DNA of 64,000 nucleotides from Plantago major. Its lineage: Eukaryota; Streptophyta; Magnoliopsida; Lamiales; Plantaginaceae. The notes under the pieces are model-generated. The model saw only the letters and a program-made list of their open reading frames with translations. It was not told the origin of the DNA and made no database searches. Each line of letters begins with the position of its first letter. The stretch's first letter is position 1. The stretch spans positions 62,001-126,000 of the forward strand of contig JAIFAC010000244.1 of NCBI GenBank assembly GCA_026545765.1, in the 5' to 3' direction. A program made the position numbers and the translations under genes. Positions 11,327-21,302 of the stretch are shown one piece after another.

Positions 11327-12514
11327 TGTTGGGAAATTTCTTGTGAAATTTGTTGGGAAATTTCTTGAGAAATTTGTTAGGAATTTTGTTAGATATTTTG
11401 TAAAGAATATCTGTTTAGTTTTGATCAGCAACATGATGACTTATCTTAGTCTCAGAAAGGTGATTAGTACTCTTGGTTCACTTGAACATTGTAAAAGAGG
11501 AAAACCACTAAGTATGATAGTCTAGCTAATCTTGTATAGGATGTTAGGTCTCAAAATGTAATTTTTATTTTATGAAGAGAAGACCAAGAAGAAGTCATCC
11601 AAGCAGAAAGCTCAACGACATTGAAGACTTGAAGAAAACTGCACAAGATTACTGAATCTGTTGTTCAGATATCTTAGCCAGATATCTTAAAGACACGAAT
11701 AGTTTCAAACAAACTGTGTCACAAGAGATATCTGAGAAATAAGAGACATATCTGAAAACAAGGAAAGTGTCCACAGATATCTATTCTCAGATACCTTGAG
11801 CTTTAACCACATTTCTGAAAAAGAAATATATTGCAAACAAAAGTTGTTTCAATAAATACGAGTAGTATCTGAAGATTATAGATAAGGATGTGCAAAGAAT
11901 CAGACAACACTAGTCTCTGATACAAAGCATAGTTCCGTTGACACTACAGGACAAAAAGTATAGTACAATGCATTTAATGCACGGACAGAGATGTCTGAAT
12001 AAAAGCAACGGCAATTTTCCGAAGAAGACAAAACTCACATAAAGATTATACATGATATCAATAGTTTGAATTTGAGCCTAACGGATACTATTCTAACGGC
12101 ACTCAAATTCATCTATAAATATCAACACTTAGACTGCTTGAGAAGACACACAGAACCTTAGACACACGACATAACTTGAAAAACGCTGAACGTCTTACTC
12201 TCTCAAAGCAACTTACTTATCCTCAAAGCTTTCTGTTGCGACCAAAGCTTTTGATCTTGAGTAAACACTGAAGTTCTAAGTGTCCTGATCCTAAACAAGC
12301 AAAGCTATCTGTGAAGGAGTTGAATCAAAAGATCAACTATCTGAGATTCATTCTCTTGAATAGATATCATAAGACTTGGGTCAGTAAAATCGAACAAGAT
12401 ACCATACGCTGTAAAGTGTATTAAGTAACTTGGTTCACAGAGCTATCTGATTAACTGAAAAGTTAATAAGACGCTCATCTGACAACTCAAACCAAAACCA
12501 ACACCATAACTGGC

Positions 12515-12720
12515 GTGGAGTACAGGAAGTACTTAGTTTGAAAAATCAGGGAATAACTCCAAGGTTACCGGAGTATAGGAAGTATTTGATTTGGGAAACT
12601 AAGGAATATCTCCAAGGTTATTGAGTATAGGAAGTACTTAGCTTGGGAAGCTAGGGAATAACTCAAAGGTTTCTGAGTATAGGAAGTACTTCAATGGAAA
12701 GCCGGGAACAACTCAGGGAA
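12515..12720 (+). repeat. 53-bp tandem repeat within the Sirevirus LTR
   Basis: Four degenerate units built on GAGTATAGGAAGTACTTAG, followed by a TTGGGAA..CTAGGGAATAACTC half. The same array is found in the LTRs of C (about 28825-29030 and 42965-43165) and E (about 58685-58840), so it is a fixed part of the family. Confidence 0.8.
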
Positions 12721-13020
12721 CATTTGGTTGGGAACCAATTGTTAAGAATCTTAGAATAGGATTATTGTAAGGAGATCTCAATTATCTGTTCTAGTGAATT
12801 CTAGGTCTCTGATAGACCGAAGTGGATTAGTTGGAGGATTACGCCACCTCCAGATACCACTATACTTGTCAGTCATTTACCTTTCAGATTTACATTTCAA
12901 AGAACACACACACATATTAACTGCTTCGCACTTATCTTTATTAAGTCTTCCGCACTCTGATTCTAAGTATCAGATATCCATTCAGATATCTGAGAAATAG
13001 TTGTTATCGACAAAAGTTTT

Positions 13021-13052
13021 AAAAGACTATTCACCCCCCCCTCTAGTCTTTT
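13021..13052 (+). other. Poly-C hairpin near the LTR end
   Basis: A perfect 9-bp inverted repeat, AAAAGACTA (13021-13029) and TAGTCTTTT (13044-13052), encloses a loop with eight C. It lies 24 bp before the LTR end. All four LTRs in the window keep both arms. Confidence 0.75.
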
Positions 13053-13076
13053 ACTTTGCCGTTATCTGGACCAACA

Positions 13077-14699
13077 GAGTGCATAGCTCCACCAAATGGG
13101 CTCGGCCCACTTAGAAATTTCTCAACATGTACACCAAGCACTCAACGAAGGTTTAATAAATATATTAACATTAACGACCATAACCACAAACACGAACAAG
13201 ACGAGCCAAATTACGGGCTAGCACATTGTTTTTCGTGCGGAACATGAGCTAAACTAGAAAATAAAACCATACGAACAACTTTGCATAATAATAATGAGGC
13301 AAAAAAAGACTATTTACATAAAATGGTACTCCATTAGTAAATTTTACTTTGAAAGTGCATAAAAATTCATACTACTAACAATCAAAAGAATTTTCATAAT
13401 TTAATTTTTCATCGTTAGTTTCTGAATTTTCATCCTGTCCATGATAGAACAGAGGATTTAGGAATAGGGAAAGAGATTTGGTGTAGCAAAAACTACTTTT
13501 TTGGAGTATAATTGACATAATGTAAATAAAATATAAAAGACACCAATCTCCAATGAGACGAACCACCCGAAAGAGCGAAAAACTCCTAAGAGCGAAATAG
13601 ACTAATTTATGACGTATGAATGATATAAACTCTAAGACTCTCTTATATATCTCTGAACTACTAATGAACTCATGCTTAGGCCTATTTCTGAAGAGTCAAA
13701 TAATCACGAGAACTTAATGTCGTTTACAAATAAATGAAACTATTTCCCACTACAATTCAGCAATACCCTTTATCTACGCAATCAATACAATACGTATAAA
13801 ACAACCAAAGGGCTAAAAATAACGACCAATCATAACTATTACTAGTTTTAATTTCTAAAAGAATTGAATTATATTAACCACCAAATGCTTATGTCCTTTA
13901 CAGAATTATGAAAACAAATTCCTAAGATTTCTCGGCAACCTAATAAAATCAAATAGAACAAAAAAGTAATCCAAATTTCAAATTGTTGGTCAACATTGAA
14001 TCGATATTCATCTAAGAAGATTTGGAACATTAAATCTTGCAAGAATAATCAGAATTGTAAAATGAATAGACAAGAAGTAAGGAAGAAGAGTCTCACGAAG
14101 AAGTGCTAGATCTTTCATTGGGATATCGTATGGATGAAACGAAACATTGGTTTATAAAACCTCAATTTCAAATGTTCTATAGTTCACTTCAATATAATGA
14201 GGGCGGTGAGATTCGCTTGATTTCTCCCTTCATTTTCCTAAACACAGAATTCATCATATACTTCGAAGAAAATCTCAATCCGTTGGTCCTTGCCATTTCT
14301 ACAAGTAATGCAAGATAAAGTAGAGAAACTAAAATTGACAGGAATCTAAATTAGGGTTTCTGAGTGGGGGACGACACTTGAGGGTGGGGTGGGTGGGTGT
14401 AGCAATGAGGTTGGCCTAGATTCCAATCTTGTATCAGAAAATTCGATTGAAACCCTACGTACACTTTAATTGCATGAACTGGGCTGAGCCCAGTTTGAAA
14501 GTTCCACACATAATCACCAAACAAAGATTATACTCCCTCCGTCGGAATTTCAACTTCCCGCATTCCATTTTCAGACGTCTCAATTTTAACTTTCTATCCC
14601 TTCCTTAAATGAAAAGTCTATCTCCTACATTATCGTATGAAAAATAGAAGCCACTCCATGCTTGTTAATGGGCTTTAAGTGGGATTAATCCAAGCCACT
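13077..14699. repeat. Array unit 1 (1623 bp, type a)
   Basis: First unit right of Sirevirus A; its left edge at GAGTGCATAG is where A inserted. It shares diagnostic variants with unit 3 (AAACTCCTAAGAGCG present, GGAGTATAATTG) and not with unit 2. It contains TACTCCCTCCGTC, resembling the end of a Stowaway/mariner element, and on the minus strand the telo-box and short ORF described under unit 2, here less intact. Confidence 0.9.
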
Positions 14700-15613
14700 G
14701 AGTGCATATCTACATCAAATGGGCTCGGCCCACTAAGAAATTTCTCAACATGTACACCAAGCACTCAACGAAGGTTTAATAAATATATTAACATTAACGA
14801 CCGTAACCTCAAAGACGAACAAGATGAGCCAAATTACGGGCTAGCACATTGTTTTTCGTGCGGAACATGAGCTAAACTAGAAAATAAAACCATACGTACA
14901 ACTTTGCATAACAATAGTGTGGCAAAAAAAAGACTATTTACATAAAATGGTACTCCACTAGTAAATTTTACTTTGAAAGTGCATAAAAATTCATACTACA
15001 AACAATCAAAAGAATTATCATAATTTAATTTTTCACTGTTAGTTTCTGATTTTTCATCCTGTCCATGATAGAACAGAGGATTTAGGAATAGCGAAAGAGA
15101 TTTGGTGTAGTAAAAACTACTTTGTTGGAGTTTAATTGACATAAAGTAAATAAAATATAAAAGACACCAATCTCCAATGAGACGAACCACCCGAAAGGGC
15201 GAAATAGACTAATTTATGATGTATGAATGATATAAACTCTAAGACTCTCTTATATATCTCTGAACTACTAATGGACTCATGTTTAGGCCTATTTCTGAAG
15301 AGTCAAATAATCACGAGAACTTAATGTCGTTTACAAATAAATAAAACTATTTCCTACTACAATTCAGCAATACACTTTATCTACGCAATCAATACAATAC
15401 GACGATAAAAACAACCAAAGGGGCGAAAAATAACTACCAATCATAACTATTTCTAGTTCTAATTTCTAAAAGAATTGAATTAAATTAACCACCAATGCTT
15501 ATGTCCTTTACAAAATTAAGAAAACAAATTCCTAAGATTTCTCAGCAACCTAATAAAATCAAATAGAACGAAAAAGTAATCCTGCTCAAATTGGTCAACA
15601 TTGAATCTGATAT

Positions 15614-15907
15614 TCATCTAAGAAGATTTGAAACATTAAATCTTGCACAGGAATAATCAGGAATTGTAAAATGAATAAACAAGAAGAAAGGAAGAAGAGT
15701 CTCACGAAGAAGTGCTAGATCTTTCATCGATATCGTGCGGGATGAAACGAAACATTGGTTTATAAAAACCACAATTTCAAATGTTCTATAGTTCACTTCA
15801 ATATAATGAGTGGGCAGTGAGATTCGTTTGATTTCTCTCTTCTTTTTCCTAAACGCAGAATTCATCATATACTTCGAAGCAAATCTCAATTCGTTGGTCC
15901 TTGCCAT
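15614..15907 (-). CDS. Promoter-proximal gene fragment repeated in the array (97 aa)
   Basis: Starts MARTNELRFASKYMMNSAFRKKKREIKR and is basic near the start. The family is not recognised. What makes it gene-like is its leader: the ATG is preceded by a CT-rich segment, a telo-box AAACCCTAA (15962-15970, minus strand) and a TGGGCT/AGCCCA palindrome (16090-16104). Telo-boxes and TGGGCY site II elements are paired in promoters of plant ribosomal-protein and housekeeping genes. Shorter versions of the same ORF occur at 17347-17532, 18967-19152, 50751-50933 and 52381-52611. It is likely the promoter and first exon of a host gene copied into the repeat unit; expression is not shown. Confidence 0.35.
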   Translation of the reverse strand: MARTNELRFASKYMMNSAFRKKKREIKRISLPTHYIEVNYRTFEIVVFINQCFVSSRTISMKDLALLRETLLPFFLFIHFTIPDYSCARFNVSNLLR

Positions 15908-15961
15908 TTCTACAAGTAATGCAAGAGAAAGTAGAGAAACTAAAATTGTCAGGAATCTAAA

Positions 15962-16104
15962 TTAGGGTTTCTGATTGGGGACGACACTTGAGGGTGGGTG
16001 GGTCAGGTGTAGCAATGAGGTTGGGCCTAGATTCCAATCTTGTATCAGAAAATTTGATTGAAAGCCTACGTACAGTTTAATTGTATGAACTGGGCTGAGC
16101 CCAG
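15962..16104 (-). promoter_or_regulatory. Telo-box and site II-like promoter motifs in array unit
   Basis: On the minus strand CTGGGCTGAGCCCAG (16090-16104) lies about 120 bp upstream of AAACCCTAA (15962-15970), itself about 55 bp upstream of the ATG at 15907. The same spacing recurs in the other units. Inference from motif content only. Confidence 0.45.
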
Positions 16105-16310
16105 TTTGTAAGTTCCACACATAATCACCAAACAAAGATTATACTCCCTCCGTCGGGATTTCAACTTTCCGCATTCCATTTTCAGACGTCTCAATTTCAA
16201 CTTTCTATCCCTTCCTTAAATGAAAAGTCTATCTCCTACATTATCGCATGAAAAATAGAAGCCACTCCATGCTTGTTAATGGGCTTTAAGTGGGATCAAT
16301 CCAAGCCACT

Positions 16311-17939
16311 GAGTGCATAGCTCCACCAAATGGGCTCGACCCACTAAGAAATTTCTCAACATGTACACCAACCACTCAACGAAGGTTTAATAAATATATT
16401 AACATTAACGACCATAACCACAAACACGAACAAGACGAGCCAAATTACGGGATAGCACATTGTTTTTCGTGCGGAACATGAGCTAAACTAGAAAATAAAA
16501 CCATACGAACAACTTTGCATAATAATAATGAGGCAAAAAAAGACTATTTACATAAAATGGTACTCCACTAGTAAATTTTACTTTGAAAGTGCATAAAAAT
16601 TCATACTACTAACAATCAAAAGAATTTTCATAATTTAATTTTTCATCGTTAGTTTCTGAGTTTTCATCCTGTCCATGATAGAACAGAGGATTTAGGAATA
16701 GGGAAAGAGATTTGGTGTAGCAAAAACTACTTTTTTGGAGTATAATTGACATAACGTAAATAAAATATAAAAGACACCAATCTCCAATGAGACGAACCAC
16801 CCGAAAGAGCGAAAAACTCCTAAGAGCGAAATAGACTAATTTATGACGTATGAATGATATAAACTCTAAGACTCTCTTATATATCTCTGAACTACTAATG
16901 AACTCATGCTTAGGCCTATTTCTGAAGAGTCAAATAATCACGAGAACTTAATGTCATTTACAAATAAATGAAACTGGACAATTTAGCAATACCCTTTATC
17001 TACGCAATCAATACAATACGACGTATAAAACAACCAAAGGGGCGAAAAATAACGACCAATCATAACTATTACTAGTTTTAATTTCTAAAAGAATTGAATT
17101 ATATTAACCACCAAATGCTTATGTCCTTTACAGAATTATGAAAACAAATTCCTAAGATTTCTCGGCAACCTAATAAAATCAAATAGAACAAAAACGTAAT
17201 CCAGCTCAAATTGTTGGTCAACATTGAATCTGATATTCATCTAAGAAGATTTGGAACATTAAATCTTGCACAGGAATAATCAGGAATTGTAAAATGAATA
17301 GACAAGAAGTAAAGAAGAAGAGACTCACGAAGAAGTGCTAGATCTTTCATTGGGATATCGTGCGGGATGAAACGAAACATTGGATTATAAAAACCACAAT
17401 TTCAAATGTTCTATAGTTCACTTCAATATAATGAGTGGGCAGTGAGATTCGTTTGATTTCTCTCTTCTTTTTCCTAAACACAGAATTCATCATATACTTC
17501 GAAGAAAATCTCAATCCGTTGGTCCTTGCCATTTCTACAAGTAATGCAAGATAAAGTAGAGAAACTAAAATTGACAGGAATCTAAATTAGGGTTTCTGAT
17601 TGGGGGACGACACTTGAGGGTGGGGTGGGTGGGTCAGGTGTAGCACTGAGGTTGGGCCTAGATTCCAATCTTGTATCAGAAAATTATATTGAAACCTACG
17701 CATAATTTAATTGCATGAATCGGGTGAGCCCAGTTTGAAAGTTCCACACATAATCACCAAACAAAGATTATACTCCCTCCGTCGGAATTTCAACTTCCCG
17801 CATTCCATTTTCAGACGTCTCAATTTTAACTTTCTATCCCTTCCTTAAATGAAAAGTCTATCTCCTACATTATCGTATGAAAAATAGAAGCCACTCCATG
17901 CTTGTTAATGGGCTTTAAGTGGGATTAATCCAAGCTACT
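16311..17939. repeat. Array unit 3 (1629 bp, type a)
   Basis: Shares the type a variants with unit 1 (for example AAAAACTCCTAAGAGCG). The 63-residue frame at 16609-16800 differs from that in unit 1 (13375-13566) at one residue. A local difference from unit 1 is a short deletion near 16975. Confidence 0.9.
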
Positions 17940-19556
17940 GAGTGCATATCTACATCAAATGGGCTCGGCCCACTAAGAAATTTCTCAACATGTACACCAA
18001 GCACTCAACGAAGGTTTAATAAATATATTAACATTAACGACCGTAACCTCAAAGACGAACAAGATGAGCCAAATTACGGGCTAGCACATTGTTTTTCGTG
18101 CGGAACATGAGCTAAACTAGAAAATAAAACCATACGAACAACTTTGCATAAAAATAGTGTGGTAAAAAAAAAAAGACTATTTACATAAAATGGTACTCCA
18201 CTAGTAAATTTTACTTTGAAAGTGCATAAAAATTCATACTACAAACAATCAAAAGAATTATCATAATTTAATTTTTCACTGTTAGTTTCTGATTTTTCAT
18301 CCTGTCCATGATAGAACAGAGGATTTAGGAATAGCGAAAGAGATTTGGTGTAGTAAAAACTACTTTGTTGGAGTTTAATTGACATAAAGTAAATAAAATA
18401 TAAAAGACACCAATCTCCAATGAGACGAACCACCCGAAAGGGCGAAATAGACTAATTTATGATGTATGAATGATATAAACTCTAAGACTCTCTTATATAT
18501 CTCTGAACTACTAATGGACTCATGTTTAGGCCTATTTCTGAAGAGTCAAATAATCACGAGAACTTAATGTCGTTTACAAATAAATAAAACTATTTCCTAC
18601 TACAATTCAGCAATACACTTTATCTACGCAATCAATGCAATACGACGTATAAAACAACCAAAGGGGCGAAAAATAACTACCAATCATAACTATTATTAGT
18701 TCTAATTTCTAAAAGAATTGAATTAAATTAACCACCAATGCTTTTGTCCTTTACACAATTAAGAAAACAAATTCCTAAGATTTCTCAGCAACCTAATAAA
18801 ATCAAATAGAACGAAAAAGTAATGCTGCTCAAATTGGTCAACATTGAATCTGATATTCATCTAAGAAGATTTGAAACATTAAATCTTGCACAGGAATAAT
18901 CAGGAATAGTAAAATGAATAAACAAGAAGAAAGGAAGAAGAGTCTCACGAAGAAGTGCTAGATCTTTCATTGGGATATCGTGCGGGATGAAACGAAACAT
19001 TGGTTTATAAAAACCACAATTTCAAATGTTCTATAGTTCACTTCAATATAATGAGTGGGCAGTGAGATTCGTTTGATTTCTCTCTTCTTTTTCCTAAACG
19101 CAGAATTCATCACATACTTCGAAGCAAATGTCAATTCGTTGGTCCTTGCCATTTCTACAAGTAATGCAAGAGAAAGTAGAGAAACTAAAATTGTCAGGAA
19201 TCTAAATTAGGGTTTCTGATTGGGGACGACACTTGAGGGTGGGTGGGTCAGGTGTAGCAATGAGGTTGGGCCTAGATTCCAATCTTGTATCAGAAAATTT
19301 GATTGAAAGCCTACGTACAGTTTAATTGTATGGCTGAAATTTGAGCCCAGTTGGTAAGTTCCACACATAATCACCAAACAAAGATTATACTCCCTCCGTC
19401 GGGATTTCAACTTTCCGCATTCCATTTTCAGACGTCTCAATTTCAACTTTCTATCCCTTCCTTAAATGAAAAGTCTATCTCCTACATTATCGTATGAAAA
19501 ATAGAAGCCACTCCATGCTTGTTAATGGGCTTTAAGTGGGATTAATCCAAGCCACT
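17940..19556. repeat. Array unit 4 (1617 bp, type b)
   Basis: Shares type b variants with unit 2. The minus-strand frame at 18239-18433 translates identically to that of unit 2 (14996-15190). Has an A-run expansion near 18167. Confidence 0.9.
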
Positions 19557-20330
19557 GAGTGCATAGCTCCATCAAATGGGCTCGACCCACTAAGAAATTT
19601 CTCAACATGTATACCAAGCACTCAACGAAGGTTTAATAAATATATTAACATTAACGACAATAACCTCAAACACGAACAAGACGGGCCAAATTACAGGCTA
19701 GCACATTGTTTTTCGTGCGGAACATGAGCTAAACTAGAAAATAAAACCATACGAACAACTTTGCATAAAAATAATGTGGCAAAAAAAGATTATTTACATA
19801 AAATGGTACTCCACTAGTAAATTTTACATTGAAAGTGCATAAAAATTCATACTACTAACAATCAAAAGAATTCTCATAATTTAATTTTTCATTGTTAGTT
19901 TCTGATTTTTCATCATGTCCATGATAGAACATAGGATTTAGGAATAGCGAAAGAGATTTGATGTAGCAAAAACTACTTTGTTGGAGTTCAATTGACATAA
20001 AGTAAATAAAATATAAAAGACACCAATCTCCAATGAGACGAACCACCCGAAAGGGCGAAAAACTCCTAAGAGCGAAATAGACTAATTTATGACGTATGAA
20101 TGATATAAACTCTAAGACTCTCTTATATATCTCTGAACTACTAATGGACTCATGCTTAGGCCTATTTCTGAAGAGTCAAATAATCACGAGAACTTAATGT
20201 CGTTTACAAATAAATGAAATTATTTCCTACTACAATTCAGCAATACACTTTATCTACGCAATCATTACAATACGACATATAAAACAACCAAAGGGGTGAA
20301 AAATAACTACCAATCATAACTATTACTAGT
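19557..20330. repeat. Array unit 5, left part
   Basis: 774 bp of a unit, interrupted by Tat element B. It continues at 50485. The two parts together give 1629 bp once the duplicated CTAGT is counted once. It is neither clearly type a nor type b. Confidence 0.9.
20326..20330. other. Target-site duplication of Tat element B, left
   Basis: CTAGT; the identical 5 bp follow the right LTR at 50480-50484. The unbroken sequence (ATTACTAGTT) is present in other units, for example near 13844. Confidence 0.9.
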
Positions 20331-21247
20331 TGTTAACACAGACATTTTTCCAATCCGTTAAGGGCGCCATAGAGCGTGTCCTAAAGCGCATCAAGGCTGA
20401 GATAGCCAATTCAATGCTAGTCCGACCTTCGAATGGTCCGACATAAAGGAAACCATCTCAGGTCAACTAGTATCTACAAGTCGACATGCCATCTCATTAG
20501 GTTCGACTAAAGCAGACAGATGACTTCCGAACCTGACAAAAGGTCACATGGTCCTTCCAAGTACCGCAAACTGTCAGTCCTAGGATGCTAAACGGACCGG
20601 ACAAGAGAATCTCGGACGCCACCACCGCAGTAAGACCAAACGTATATAACAGAACCACTGAGATACTTCCGTGGAACTCCAGGTTCGGACACCTTGAGTT
20701 GCCCGAAGCCAGATCAACCAAGCATACAGATCTGTCCAACGGACTTACACGGACCCAACGTGCGGAACAATACTCTCGGAGGGAAAGGTCCAAACTACCC
20801 TCCCAGGCCCATTAATTAGTATTGGATTACTATTCACTAATGGGCCATGGGCCAAAGGTAGCATTGGTGTCCAAATCTGAGGCATACACTTGGCATCATC
20901 TTGTGAGCCACCTCATAAGCATATGATAACTATAAGTATAGCACAAGGTCCAAGACCTTAAGGTAAGCGACATAAAAGTGAGAATCCCTAAGTCATAAAC
21001 ACTCTTGATTTCATAACCTTCCTCGTAACTATTACATTGAGAGCTTCCAACTCTCTCTTGAGTAAAGTCTCTTACCGGATTGACATATGTAATCCGGGTA
21101 ACCCATTCTAAACCCCCCCCCCCCCCACTTAGTCCTTTCAGGTACTCTAGCTCGAACCAGTATCGCTTCGGACTTCAAGTAGGAGGCGGATCCTAGATTA
21201 GGTTACTTGTAATAGTTTAGTTAGTGTTCGAGGTTTACCCCTCAACA
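20331..21247 (+). repeat. 5' LTR of Tat element B
   Basis: Starts TGTTAACAC and ends CCCTCAACA; 917 bp, paired with 49584-50479. A TATAAGTATA stretch at 20931-20940 is a possible TATA box. A run of 14 C lies at 21113-21126. Differences from the right LTR cluster at CAG/CTG positions (for example CAGACAT against CGGACAT at the left end). Confidence 0.92.
20931..20940 (+). promoter_or_regulatory. Possible TATA box in the LTR of B
   Basis: TATAAGTATA, about 310 bp before the LTR end, preceded by a pair of TGGGCC motifs near 20840. The right LTR has the same stretch near 50160. Motif-based only. Confidence 0.35.
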
Positions 21248-21250
21248 TTT

Positions 21251-21268
21251 TGGCGCCGTCTATGGGAA
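21251..21268 (+). other. Primer binding site of element B
   Basis: TGGCGCCGTCTATGGGAA, three bases inside the LTR. The first nine bases are complementary to the 3' end of plant tRNA-Asp with CCA. This form is typical of Tat/Athila-related gypsy elements. Assignment to tRNA-Asp is from memory of the tRNA end. Confidence 0.7.
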
Positions 21269-21302
21269 GCTTTACAAAAGTTTTCACGTTTGAGTTAGGC
21301 TG

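Larger units (their letters stand above)
1..13076 (+). mobile_element. Sirevirus-type Ty1/copia retrotransposon A (3' part)
   Basis: LTR retrotransposon reading left to right. The order is gag C-terminal half, pre-integrase and integrase, reverse transcriptase, RNase H, a long additional gene, polypurine tract and 3' LTR. Integrase ahead of reverse transcriptase marks Ty1/copia. The long extra gene after pol, the 1.7 kb LTR and the coiled-coil gag match the Sirevirus (SIRE/Maximus) lineage. The 5' LTR, primer site and gag zinc knuckle lie left of the window. The 3' LTR ends in ACAACCA-like sequence at 13076 and is followed directly by array unit sequence, so the element sits inside the 1.6 kb array. 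Reading frames carry many stops and shifts; a complete relative (C) lies inverted at 28451-44258. Confidence 0.9.
11327..13076 (+). repeat. 3' LTR of Sirevirus A
   Basis: Homologous to 28451-30138 and 42609-44258 (C) and 58305-59928 (E) in inverted orientation. It ends TGGACCAACA at 13076. Two starts are possible. TGTT at 11327 follows the polypurine tract directly. TGTTAGAT at 11387 would give 1690 bp, matching the 1688 bp of C; the 60 bp between them are degenerate copies of the LTR edge. It contains a 53-bp tandem repeat, an exact CAGATATCTG (12983-12992) and a poly-C hairpin near its end. The base after the LTR is array sequence. Confidence 0.88.
14700..16310. repeat. Array unit 2 (1611 bp, type b)
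   Basis: Tandem unit in register with unit 1. It lacks the AAACTCCTAAGAGCG segment of type a units and has GGAGTTTAATTG. Nearly identical to unit 4. It carries the longest version of the minus-strand ORF (15614-15907) with promoter-like motifs upstream. Confidence 0.9.

Noticed and set aside
13375..13566. A 63-64-residue minus-strand frame (MVRLIGDWCLL...) repeated in the units
   Set aside because: Kept only as a marker for unit types. Low-complexity, no supporting signals; frame length varies with small indels.
14679..14870. A 63-residue plus-strand frame (MGLIQATECI...) repeated in nearly every array unit
   Set aside because: Its conservation follows from the DNA repeat itself. There is no leader, codon bias or domain, and it crosses the unit boundary.
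20585..20815. Short frames inside the Tat LTR as coding
   Set aside because: They lie wholly in the LTR and are not kept in frame in the partner LTR.
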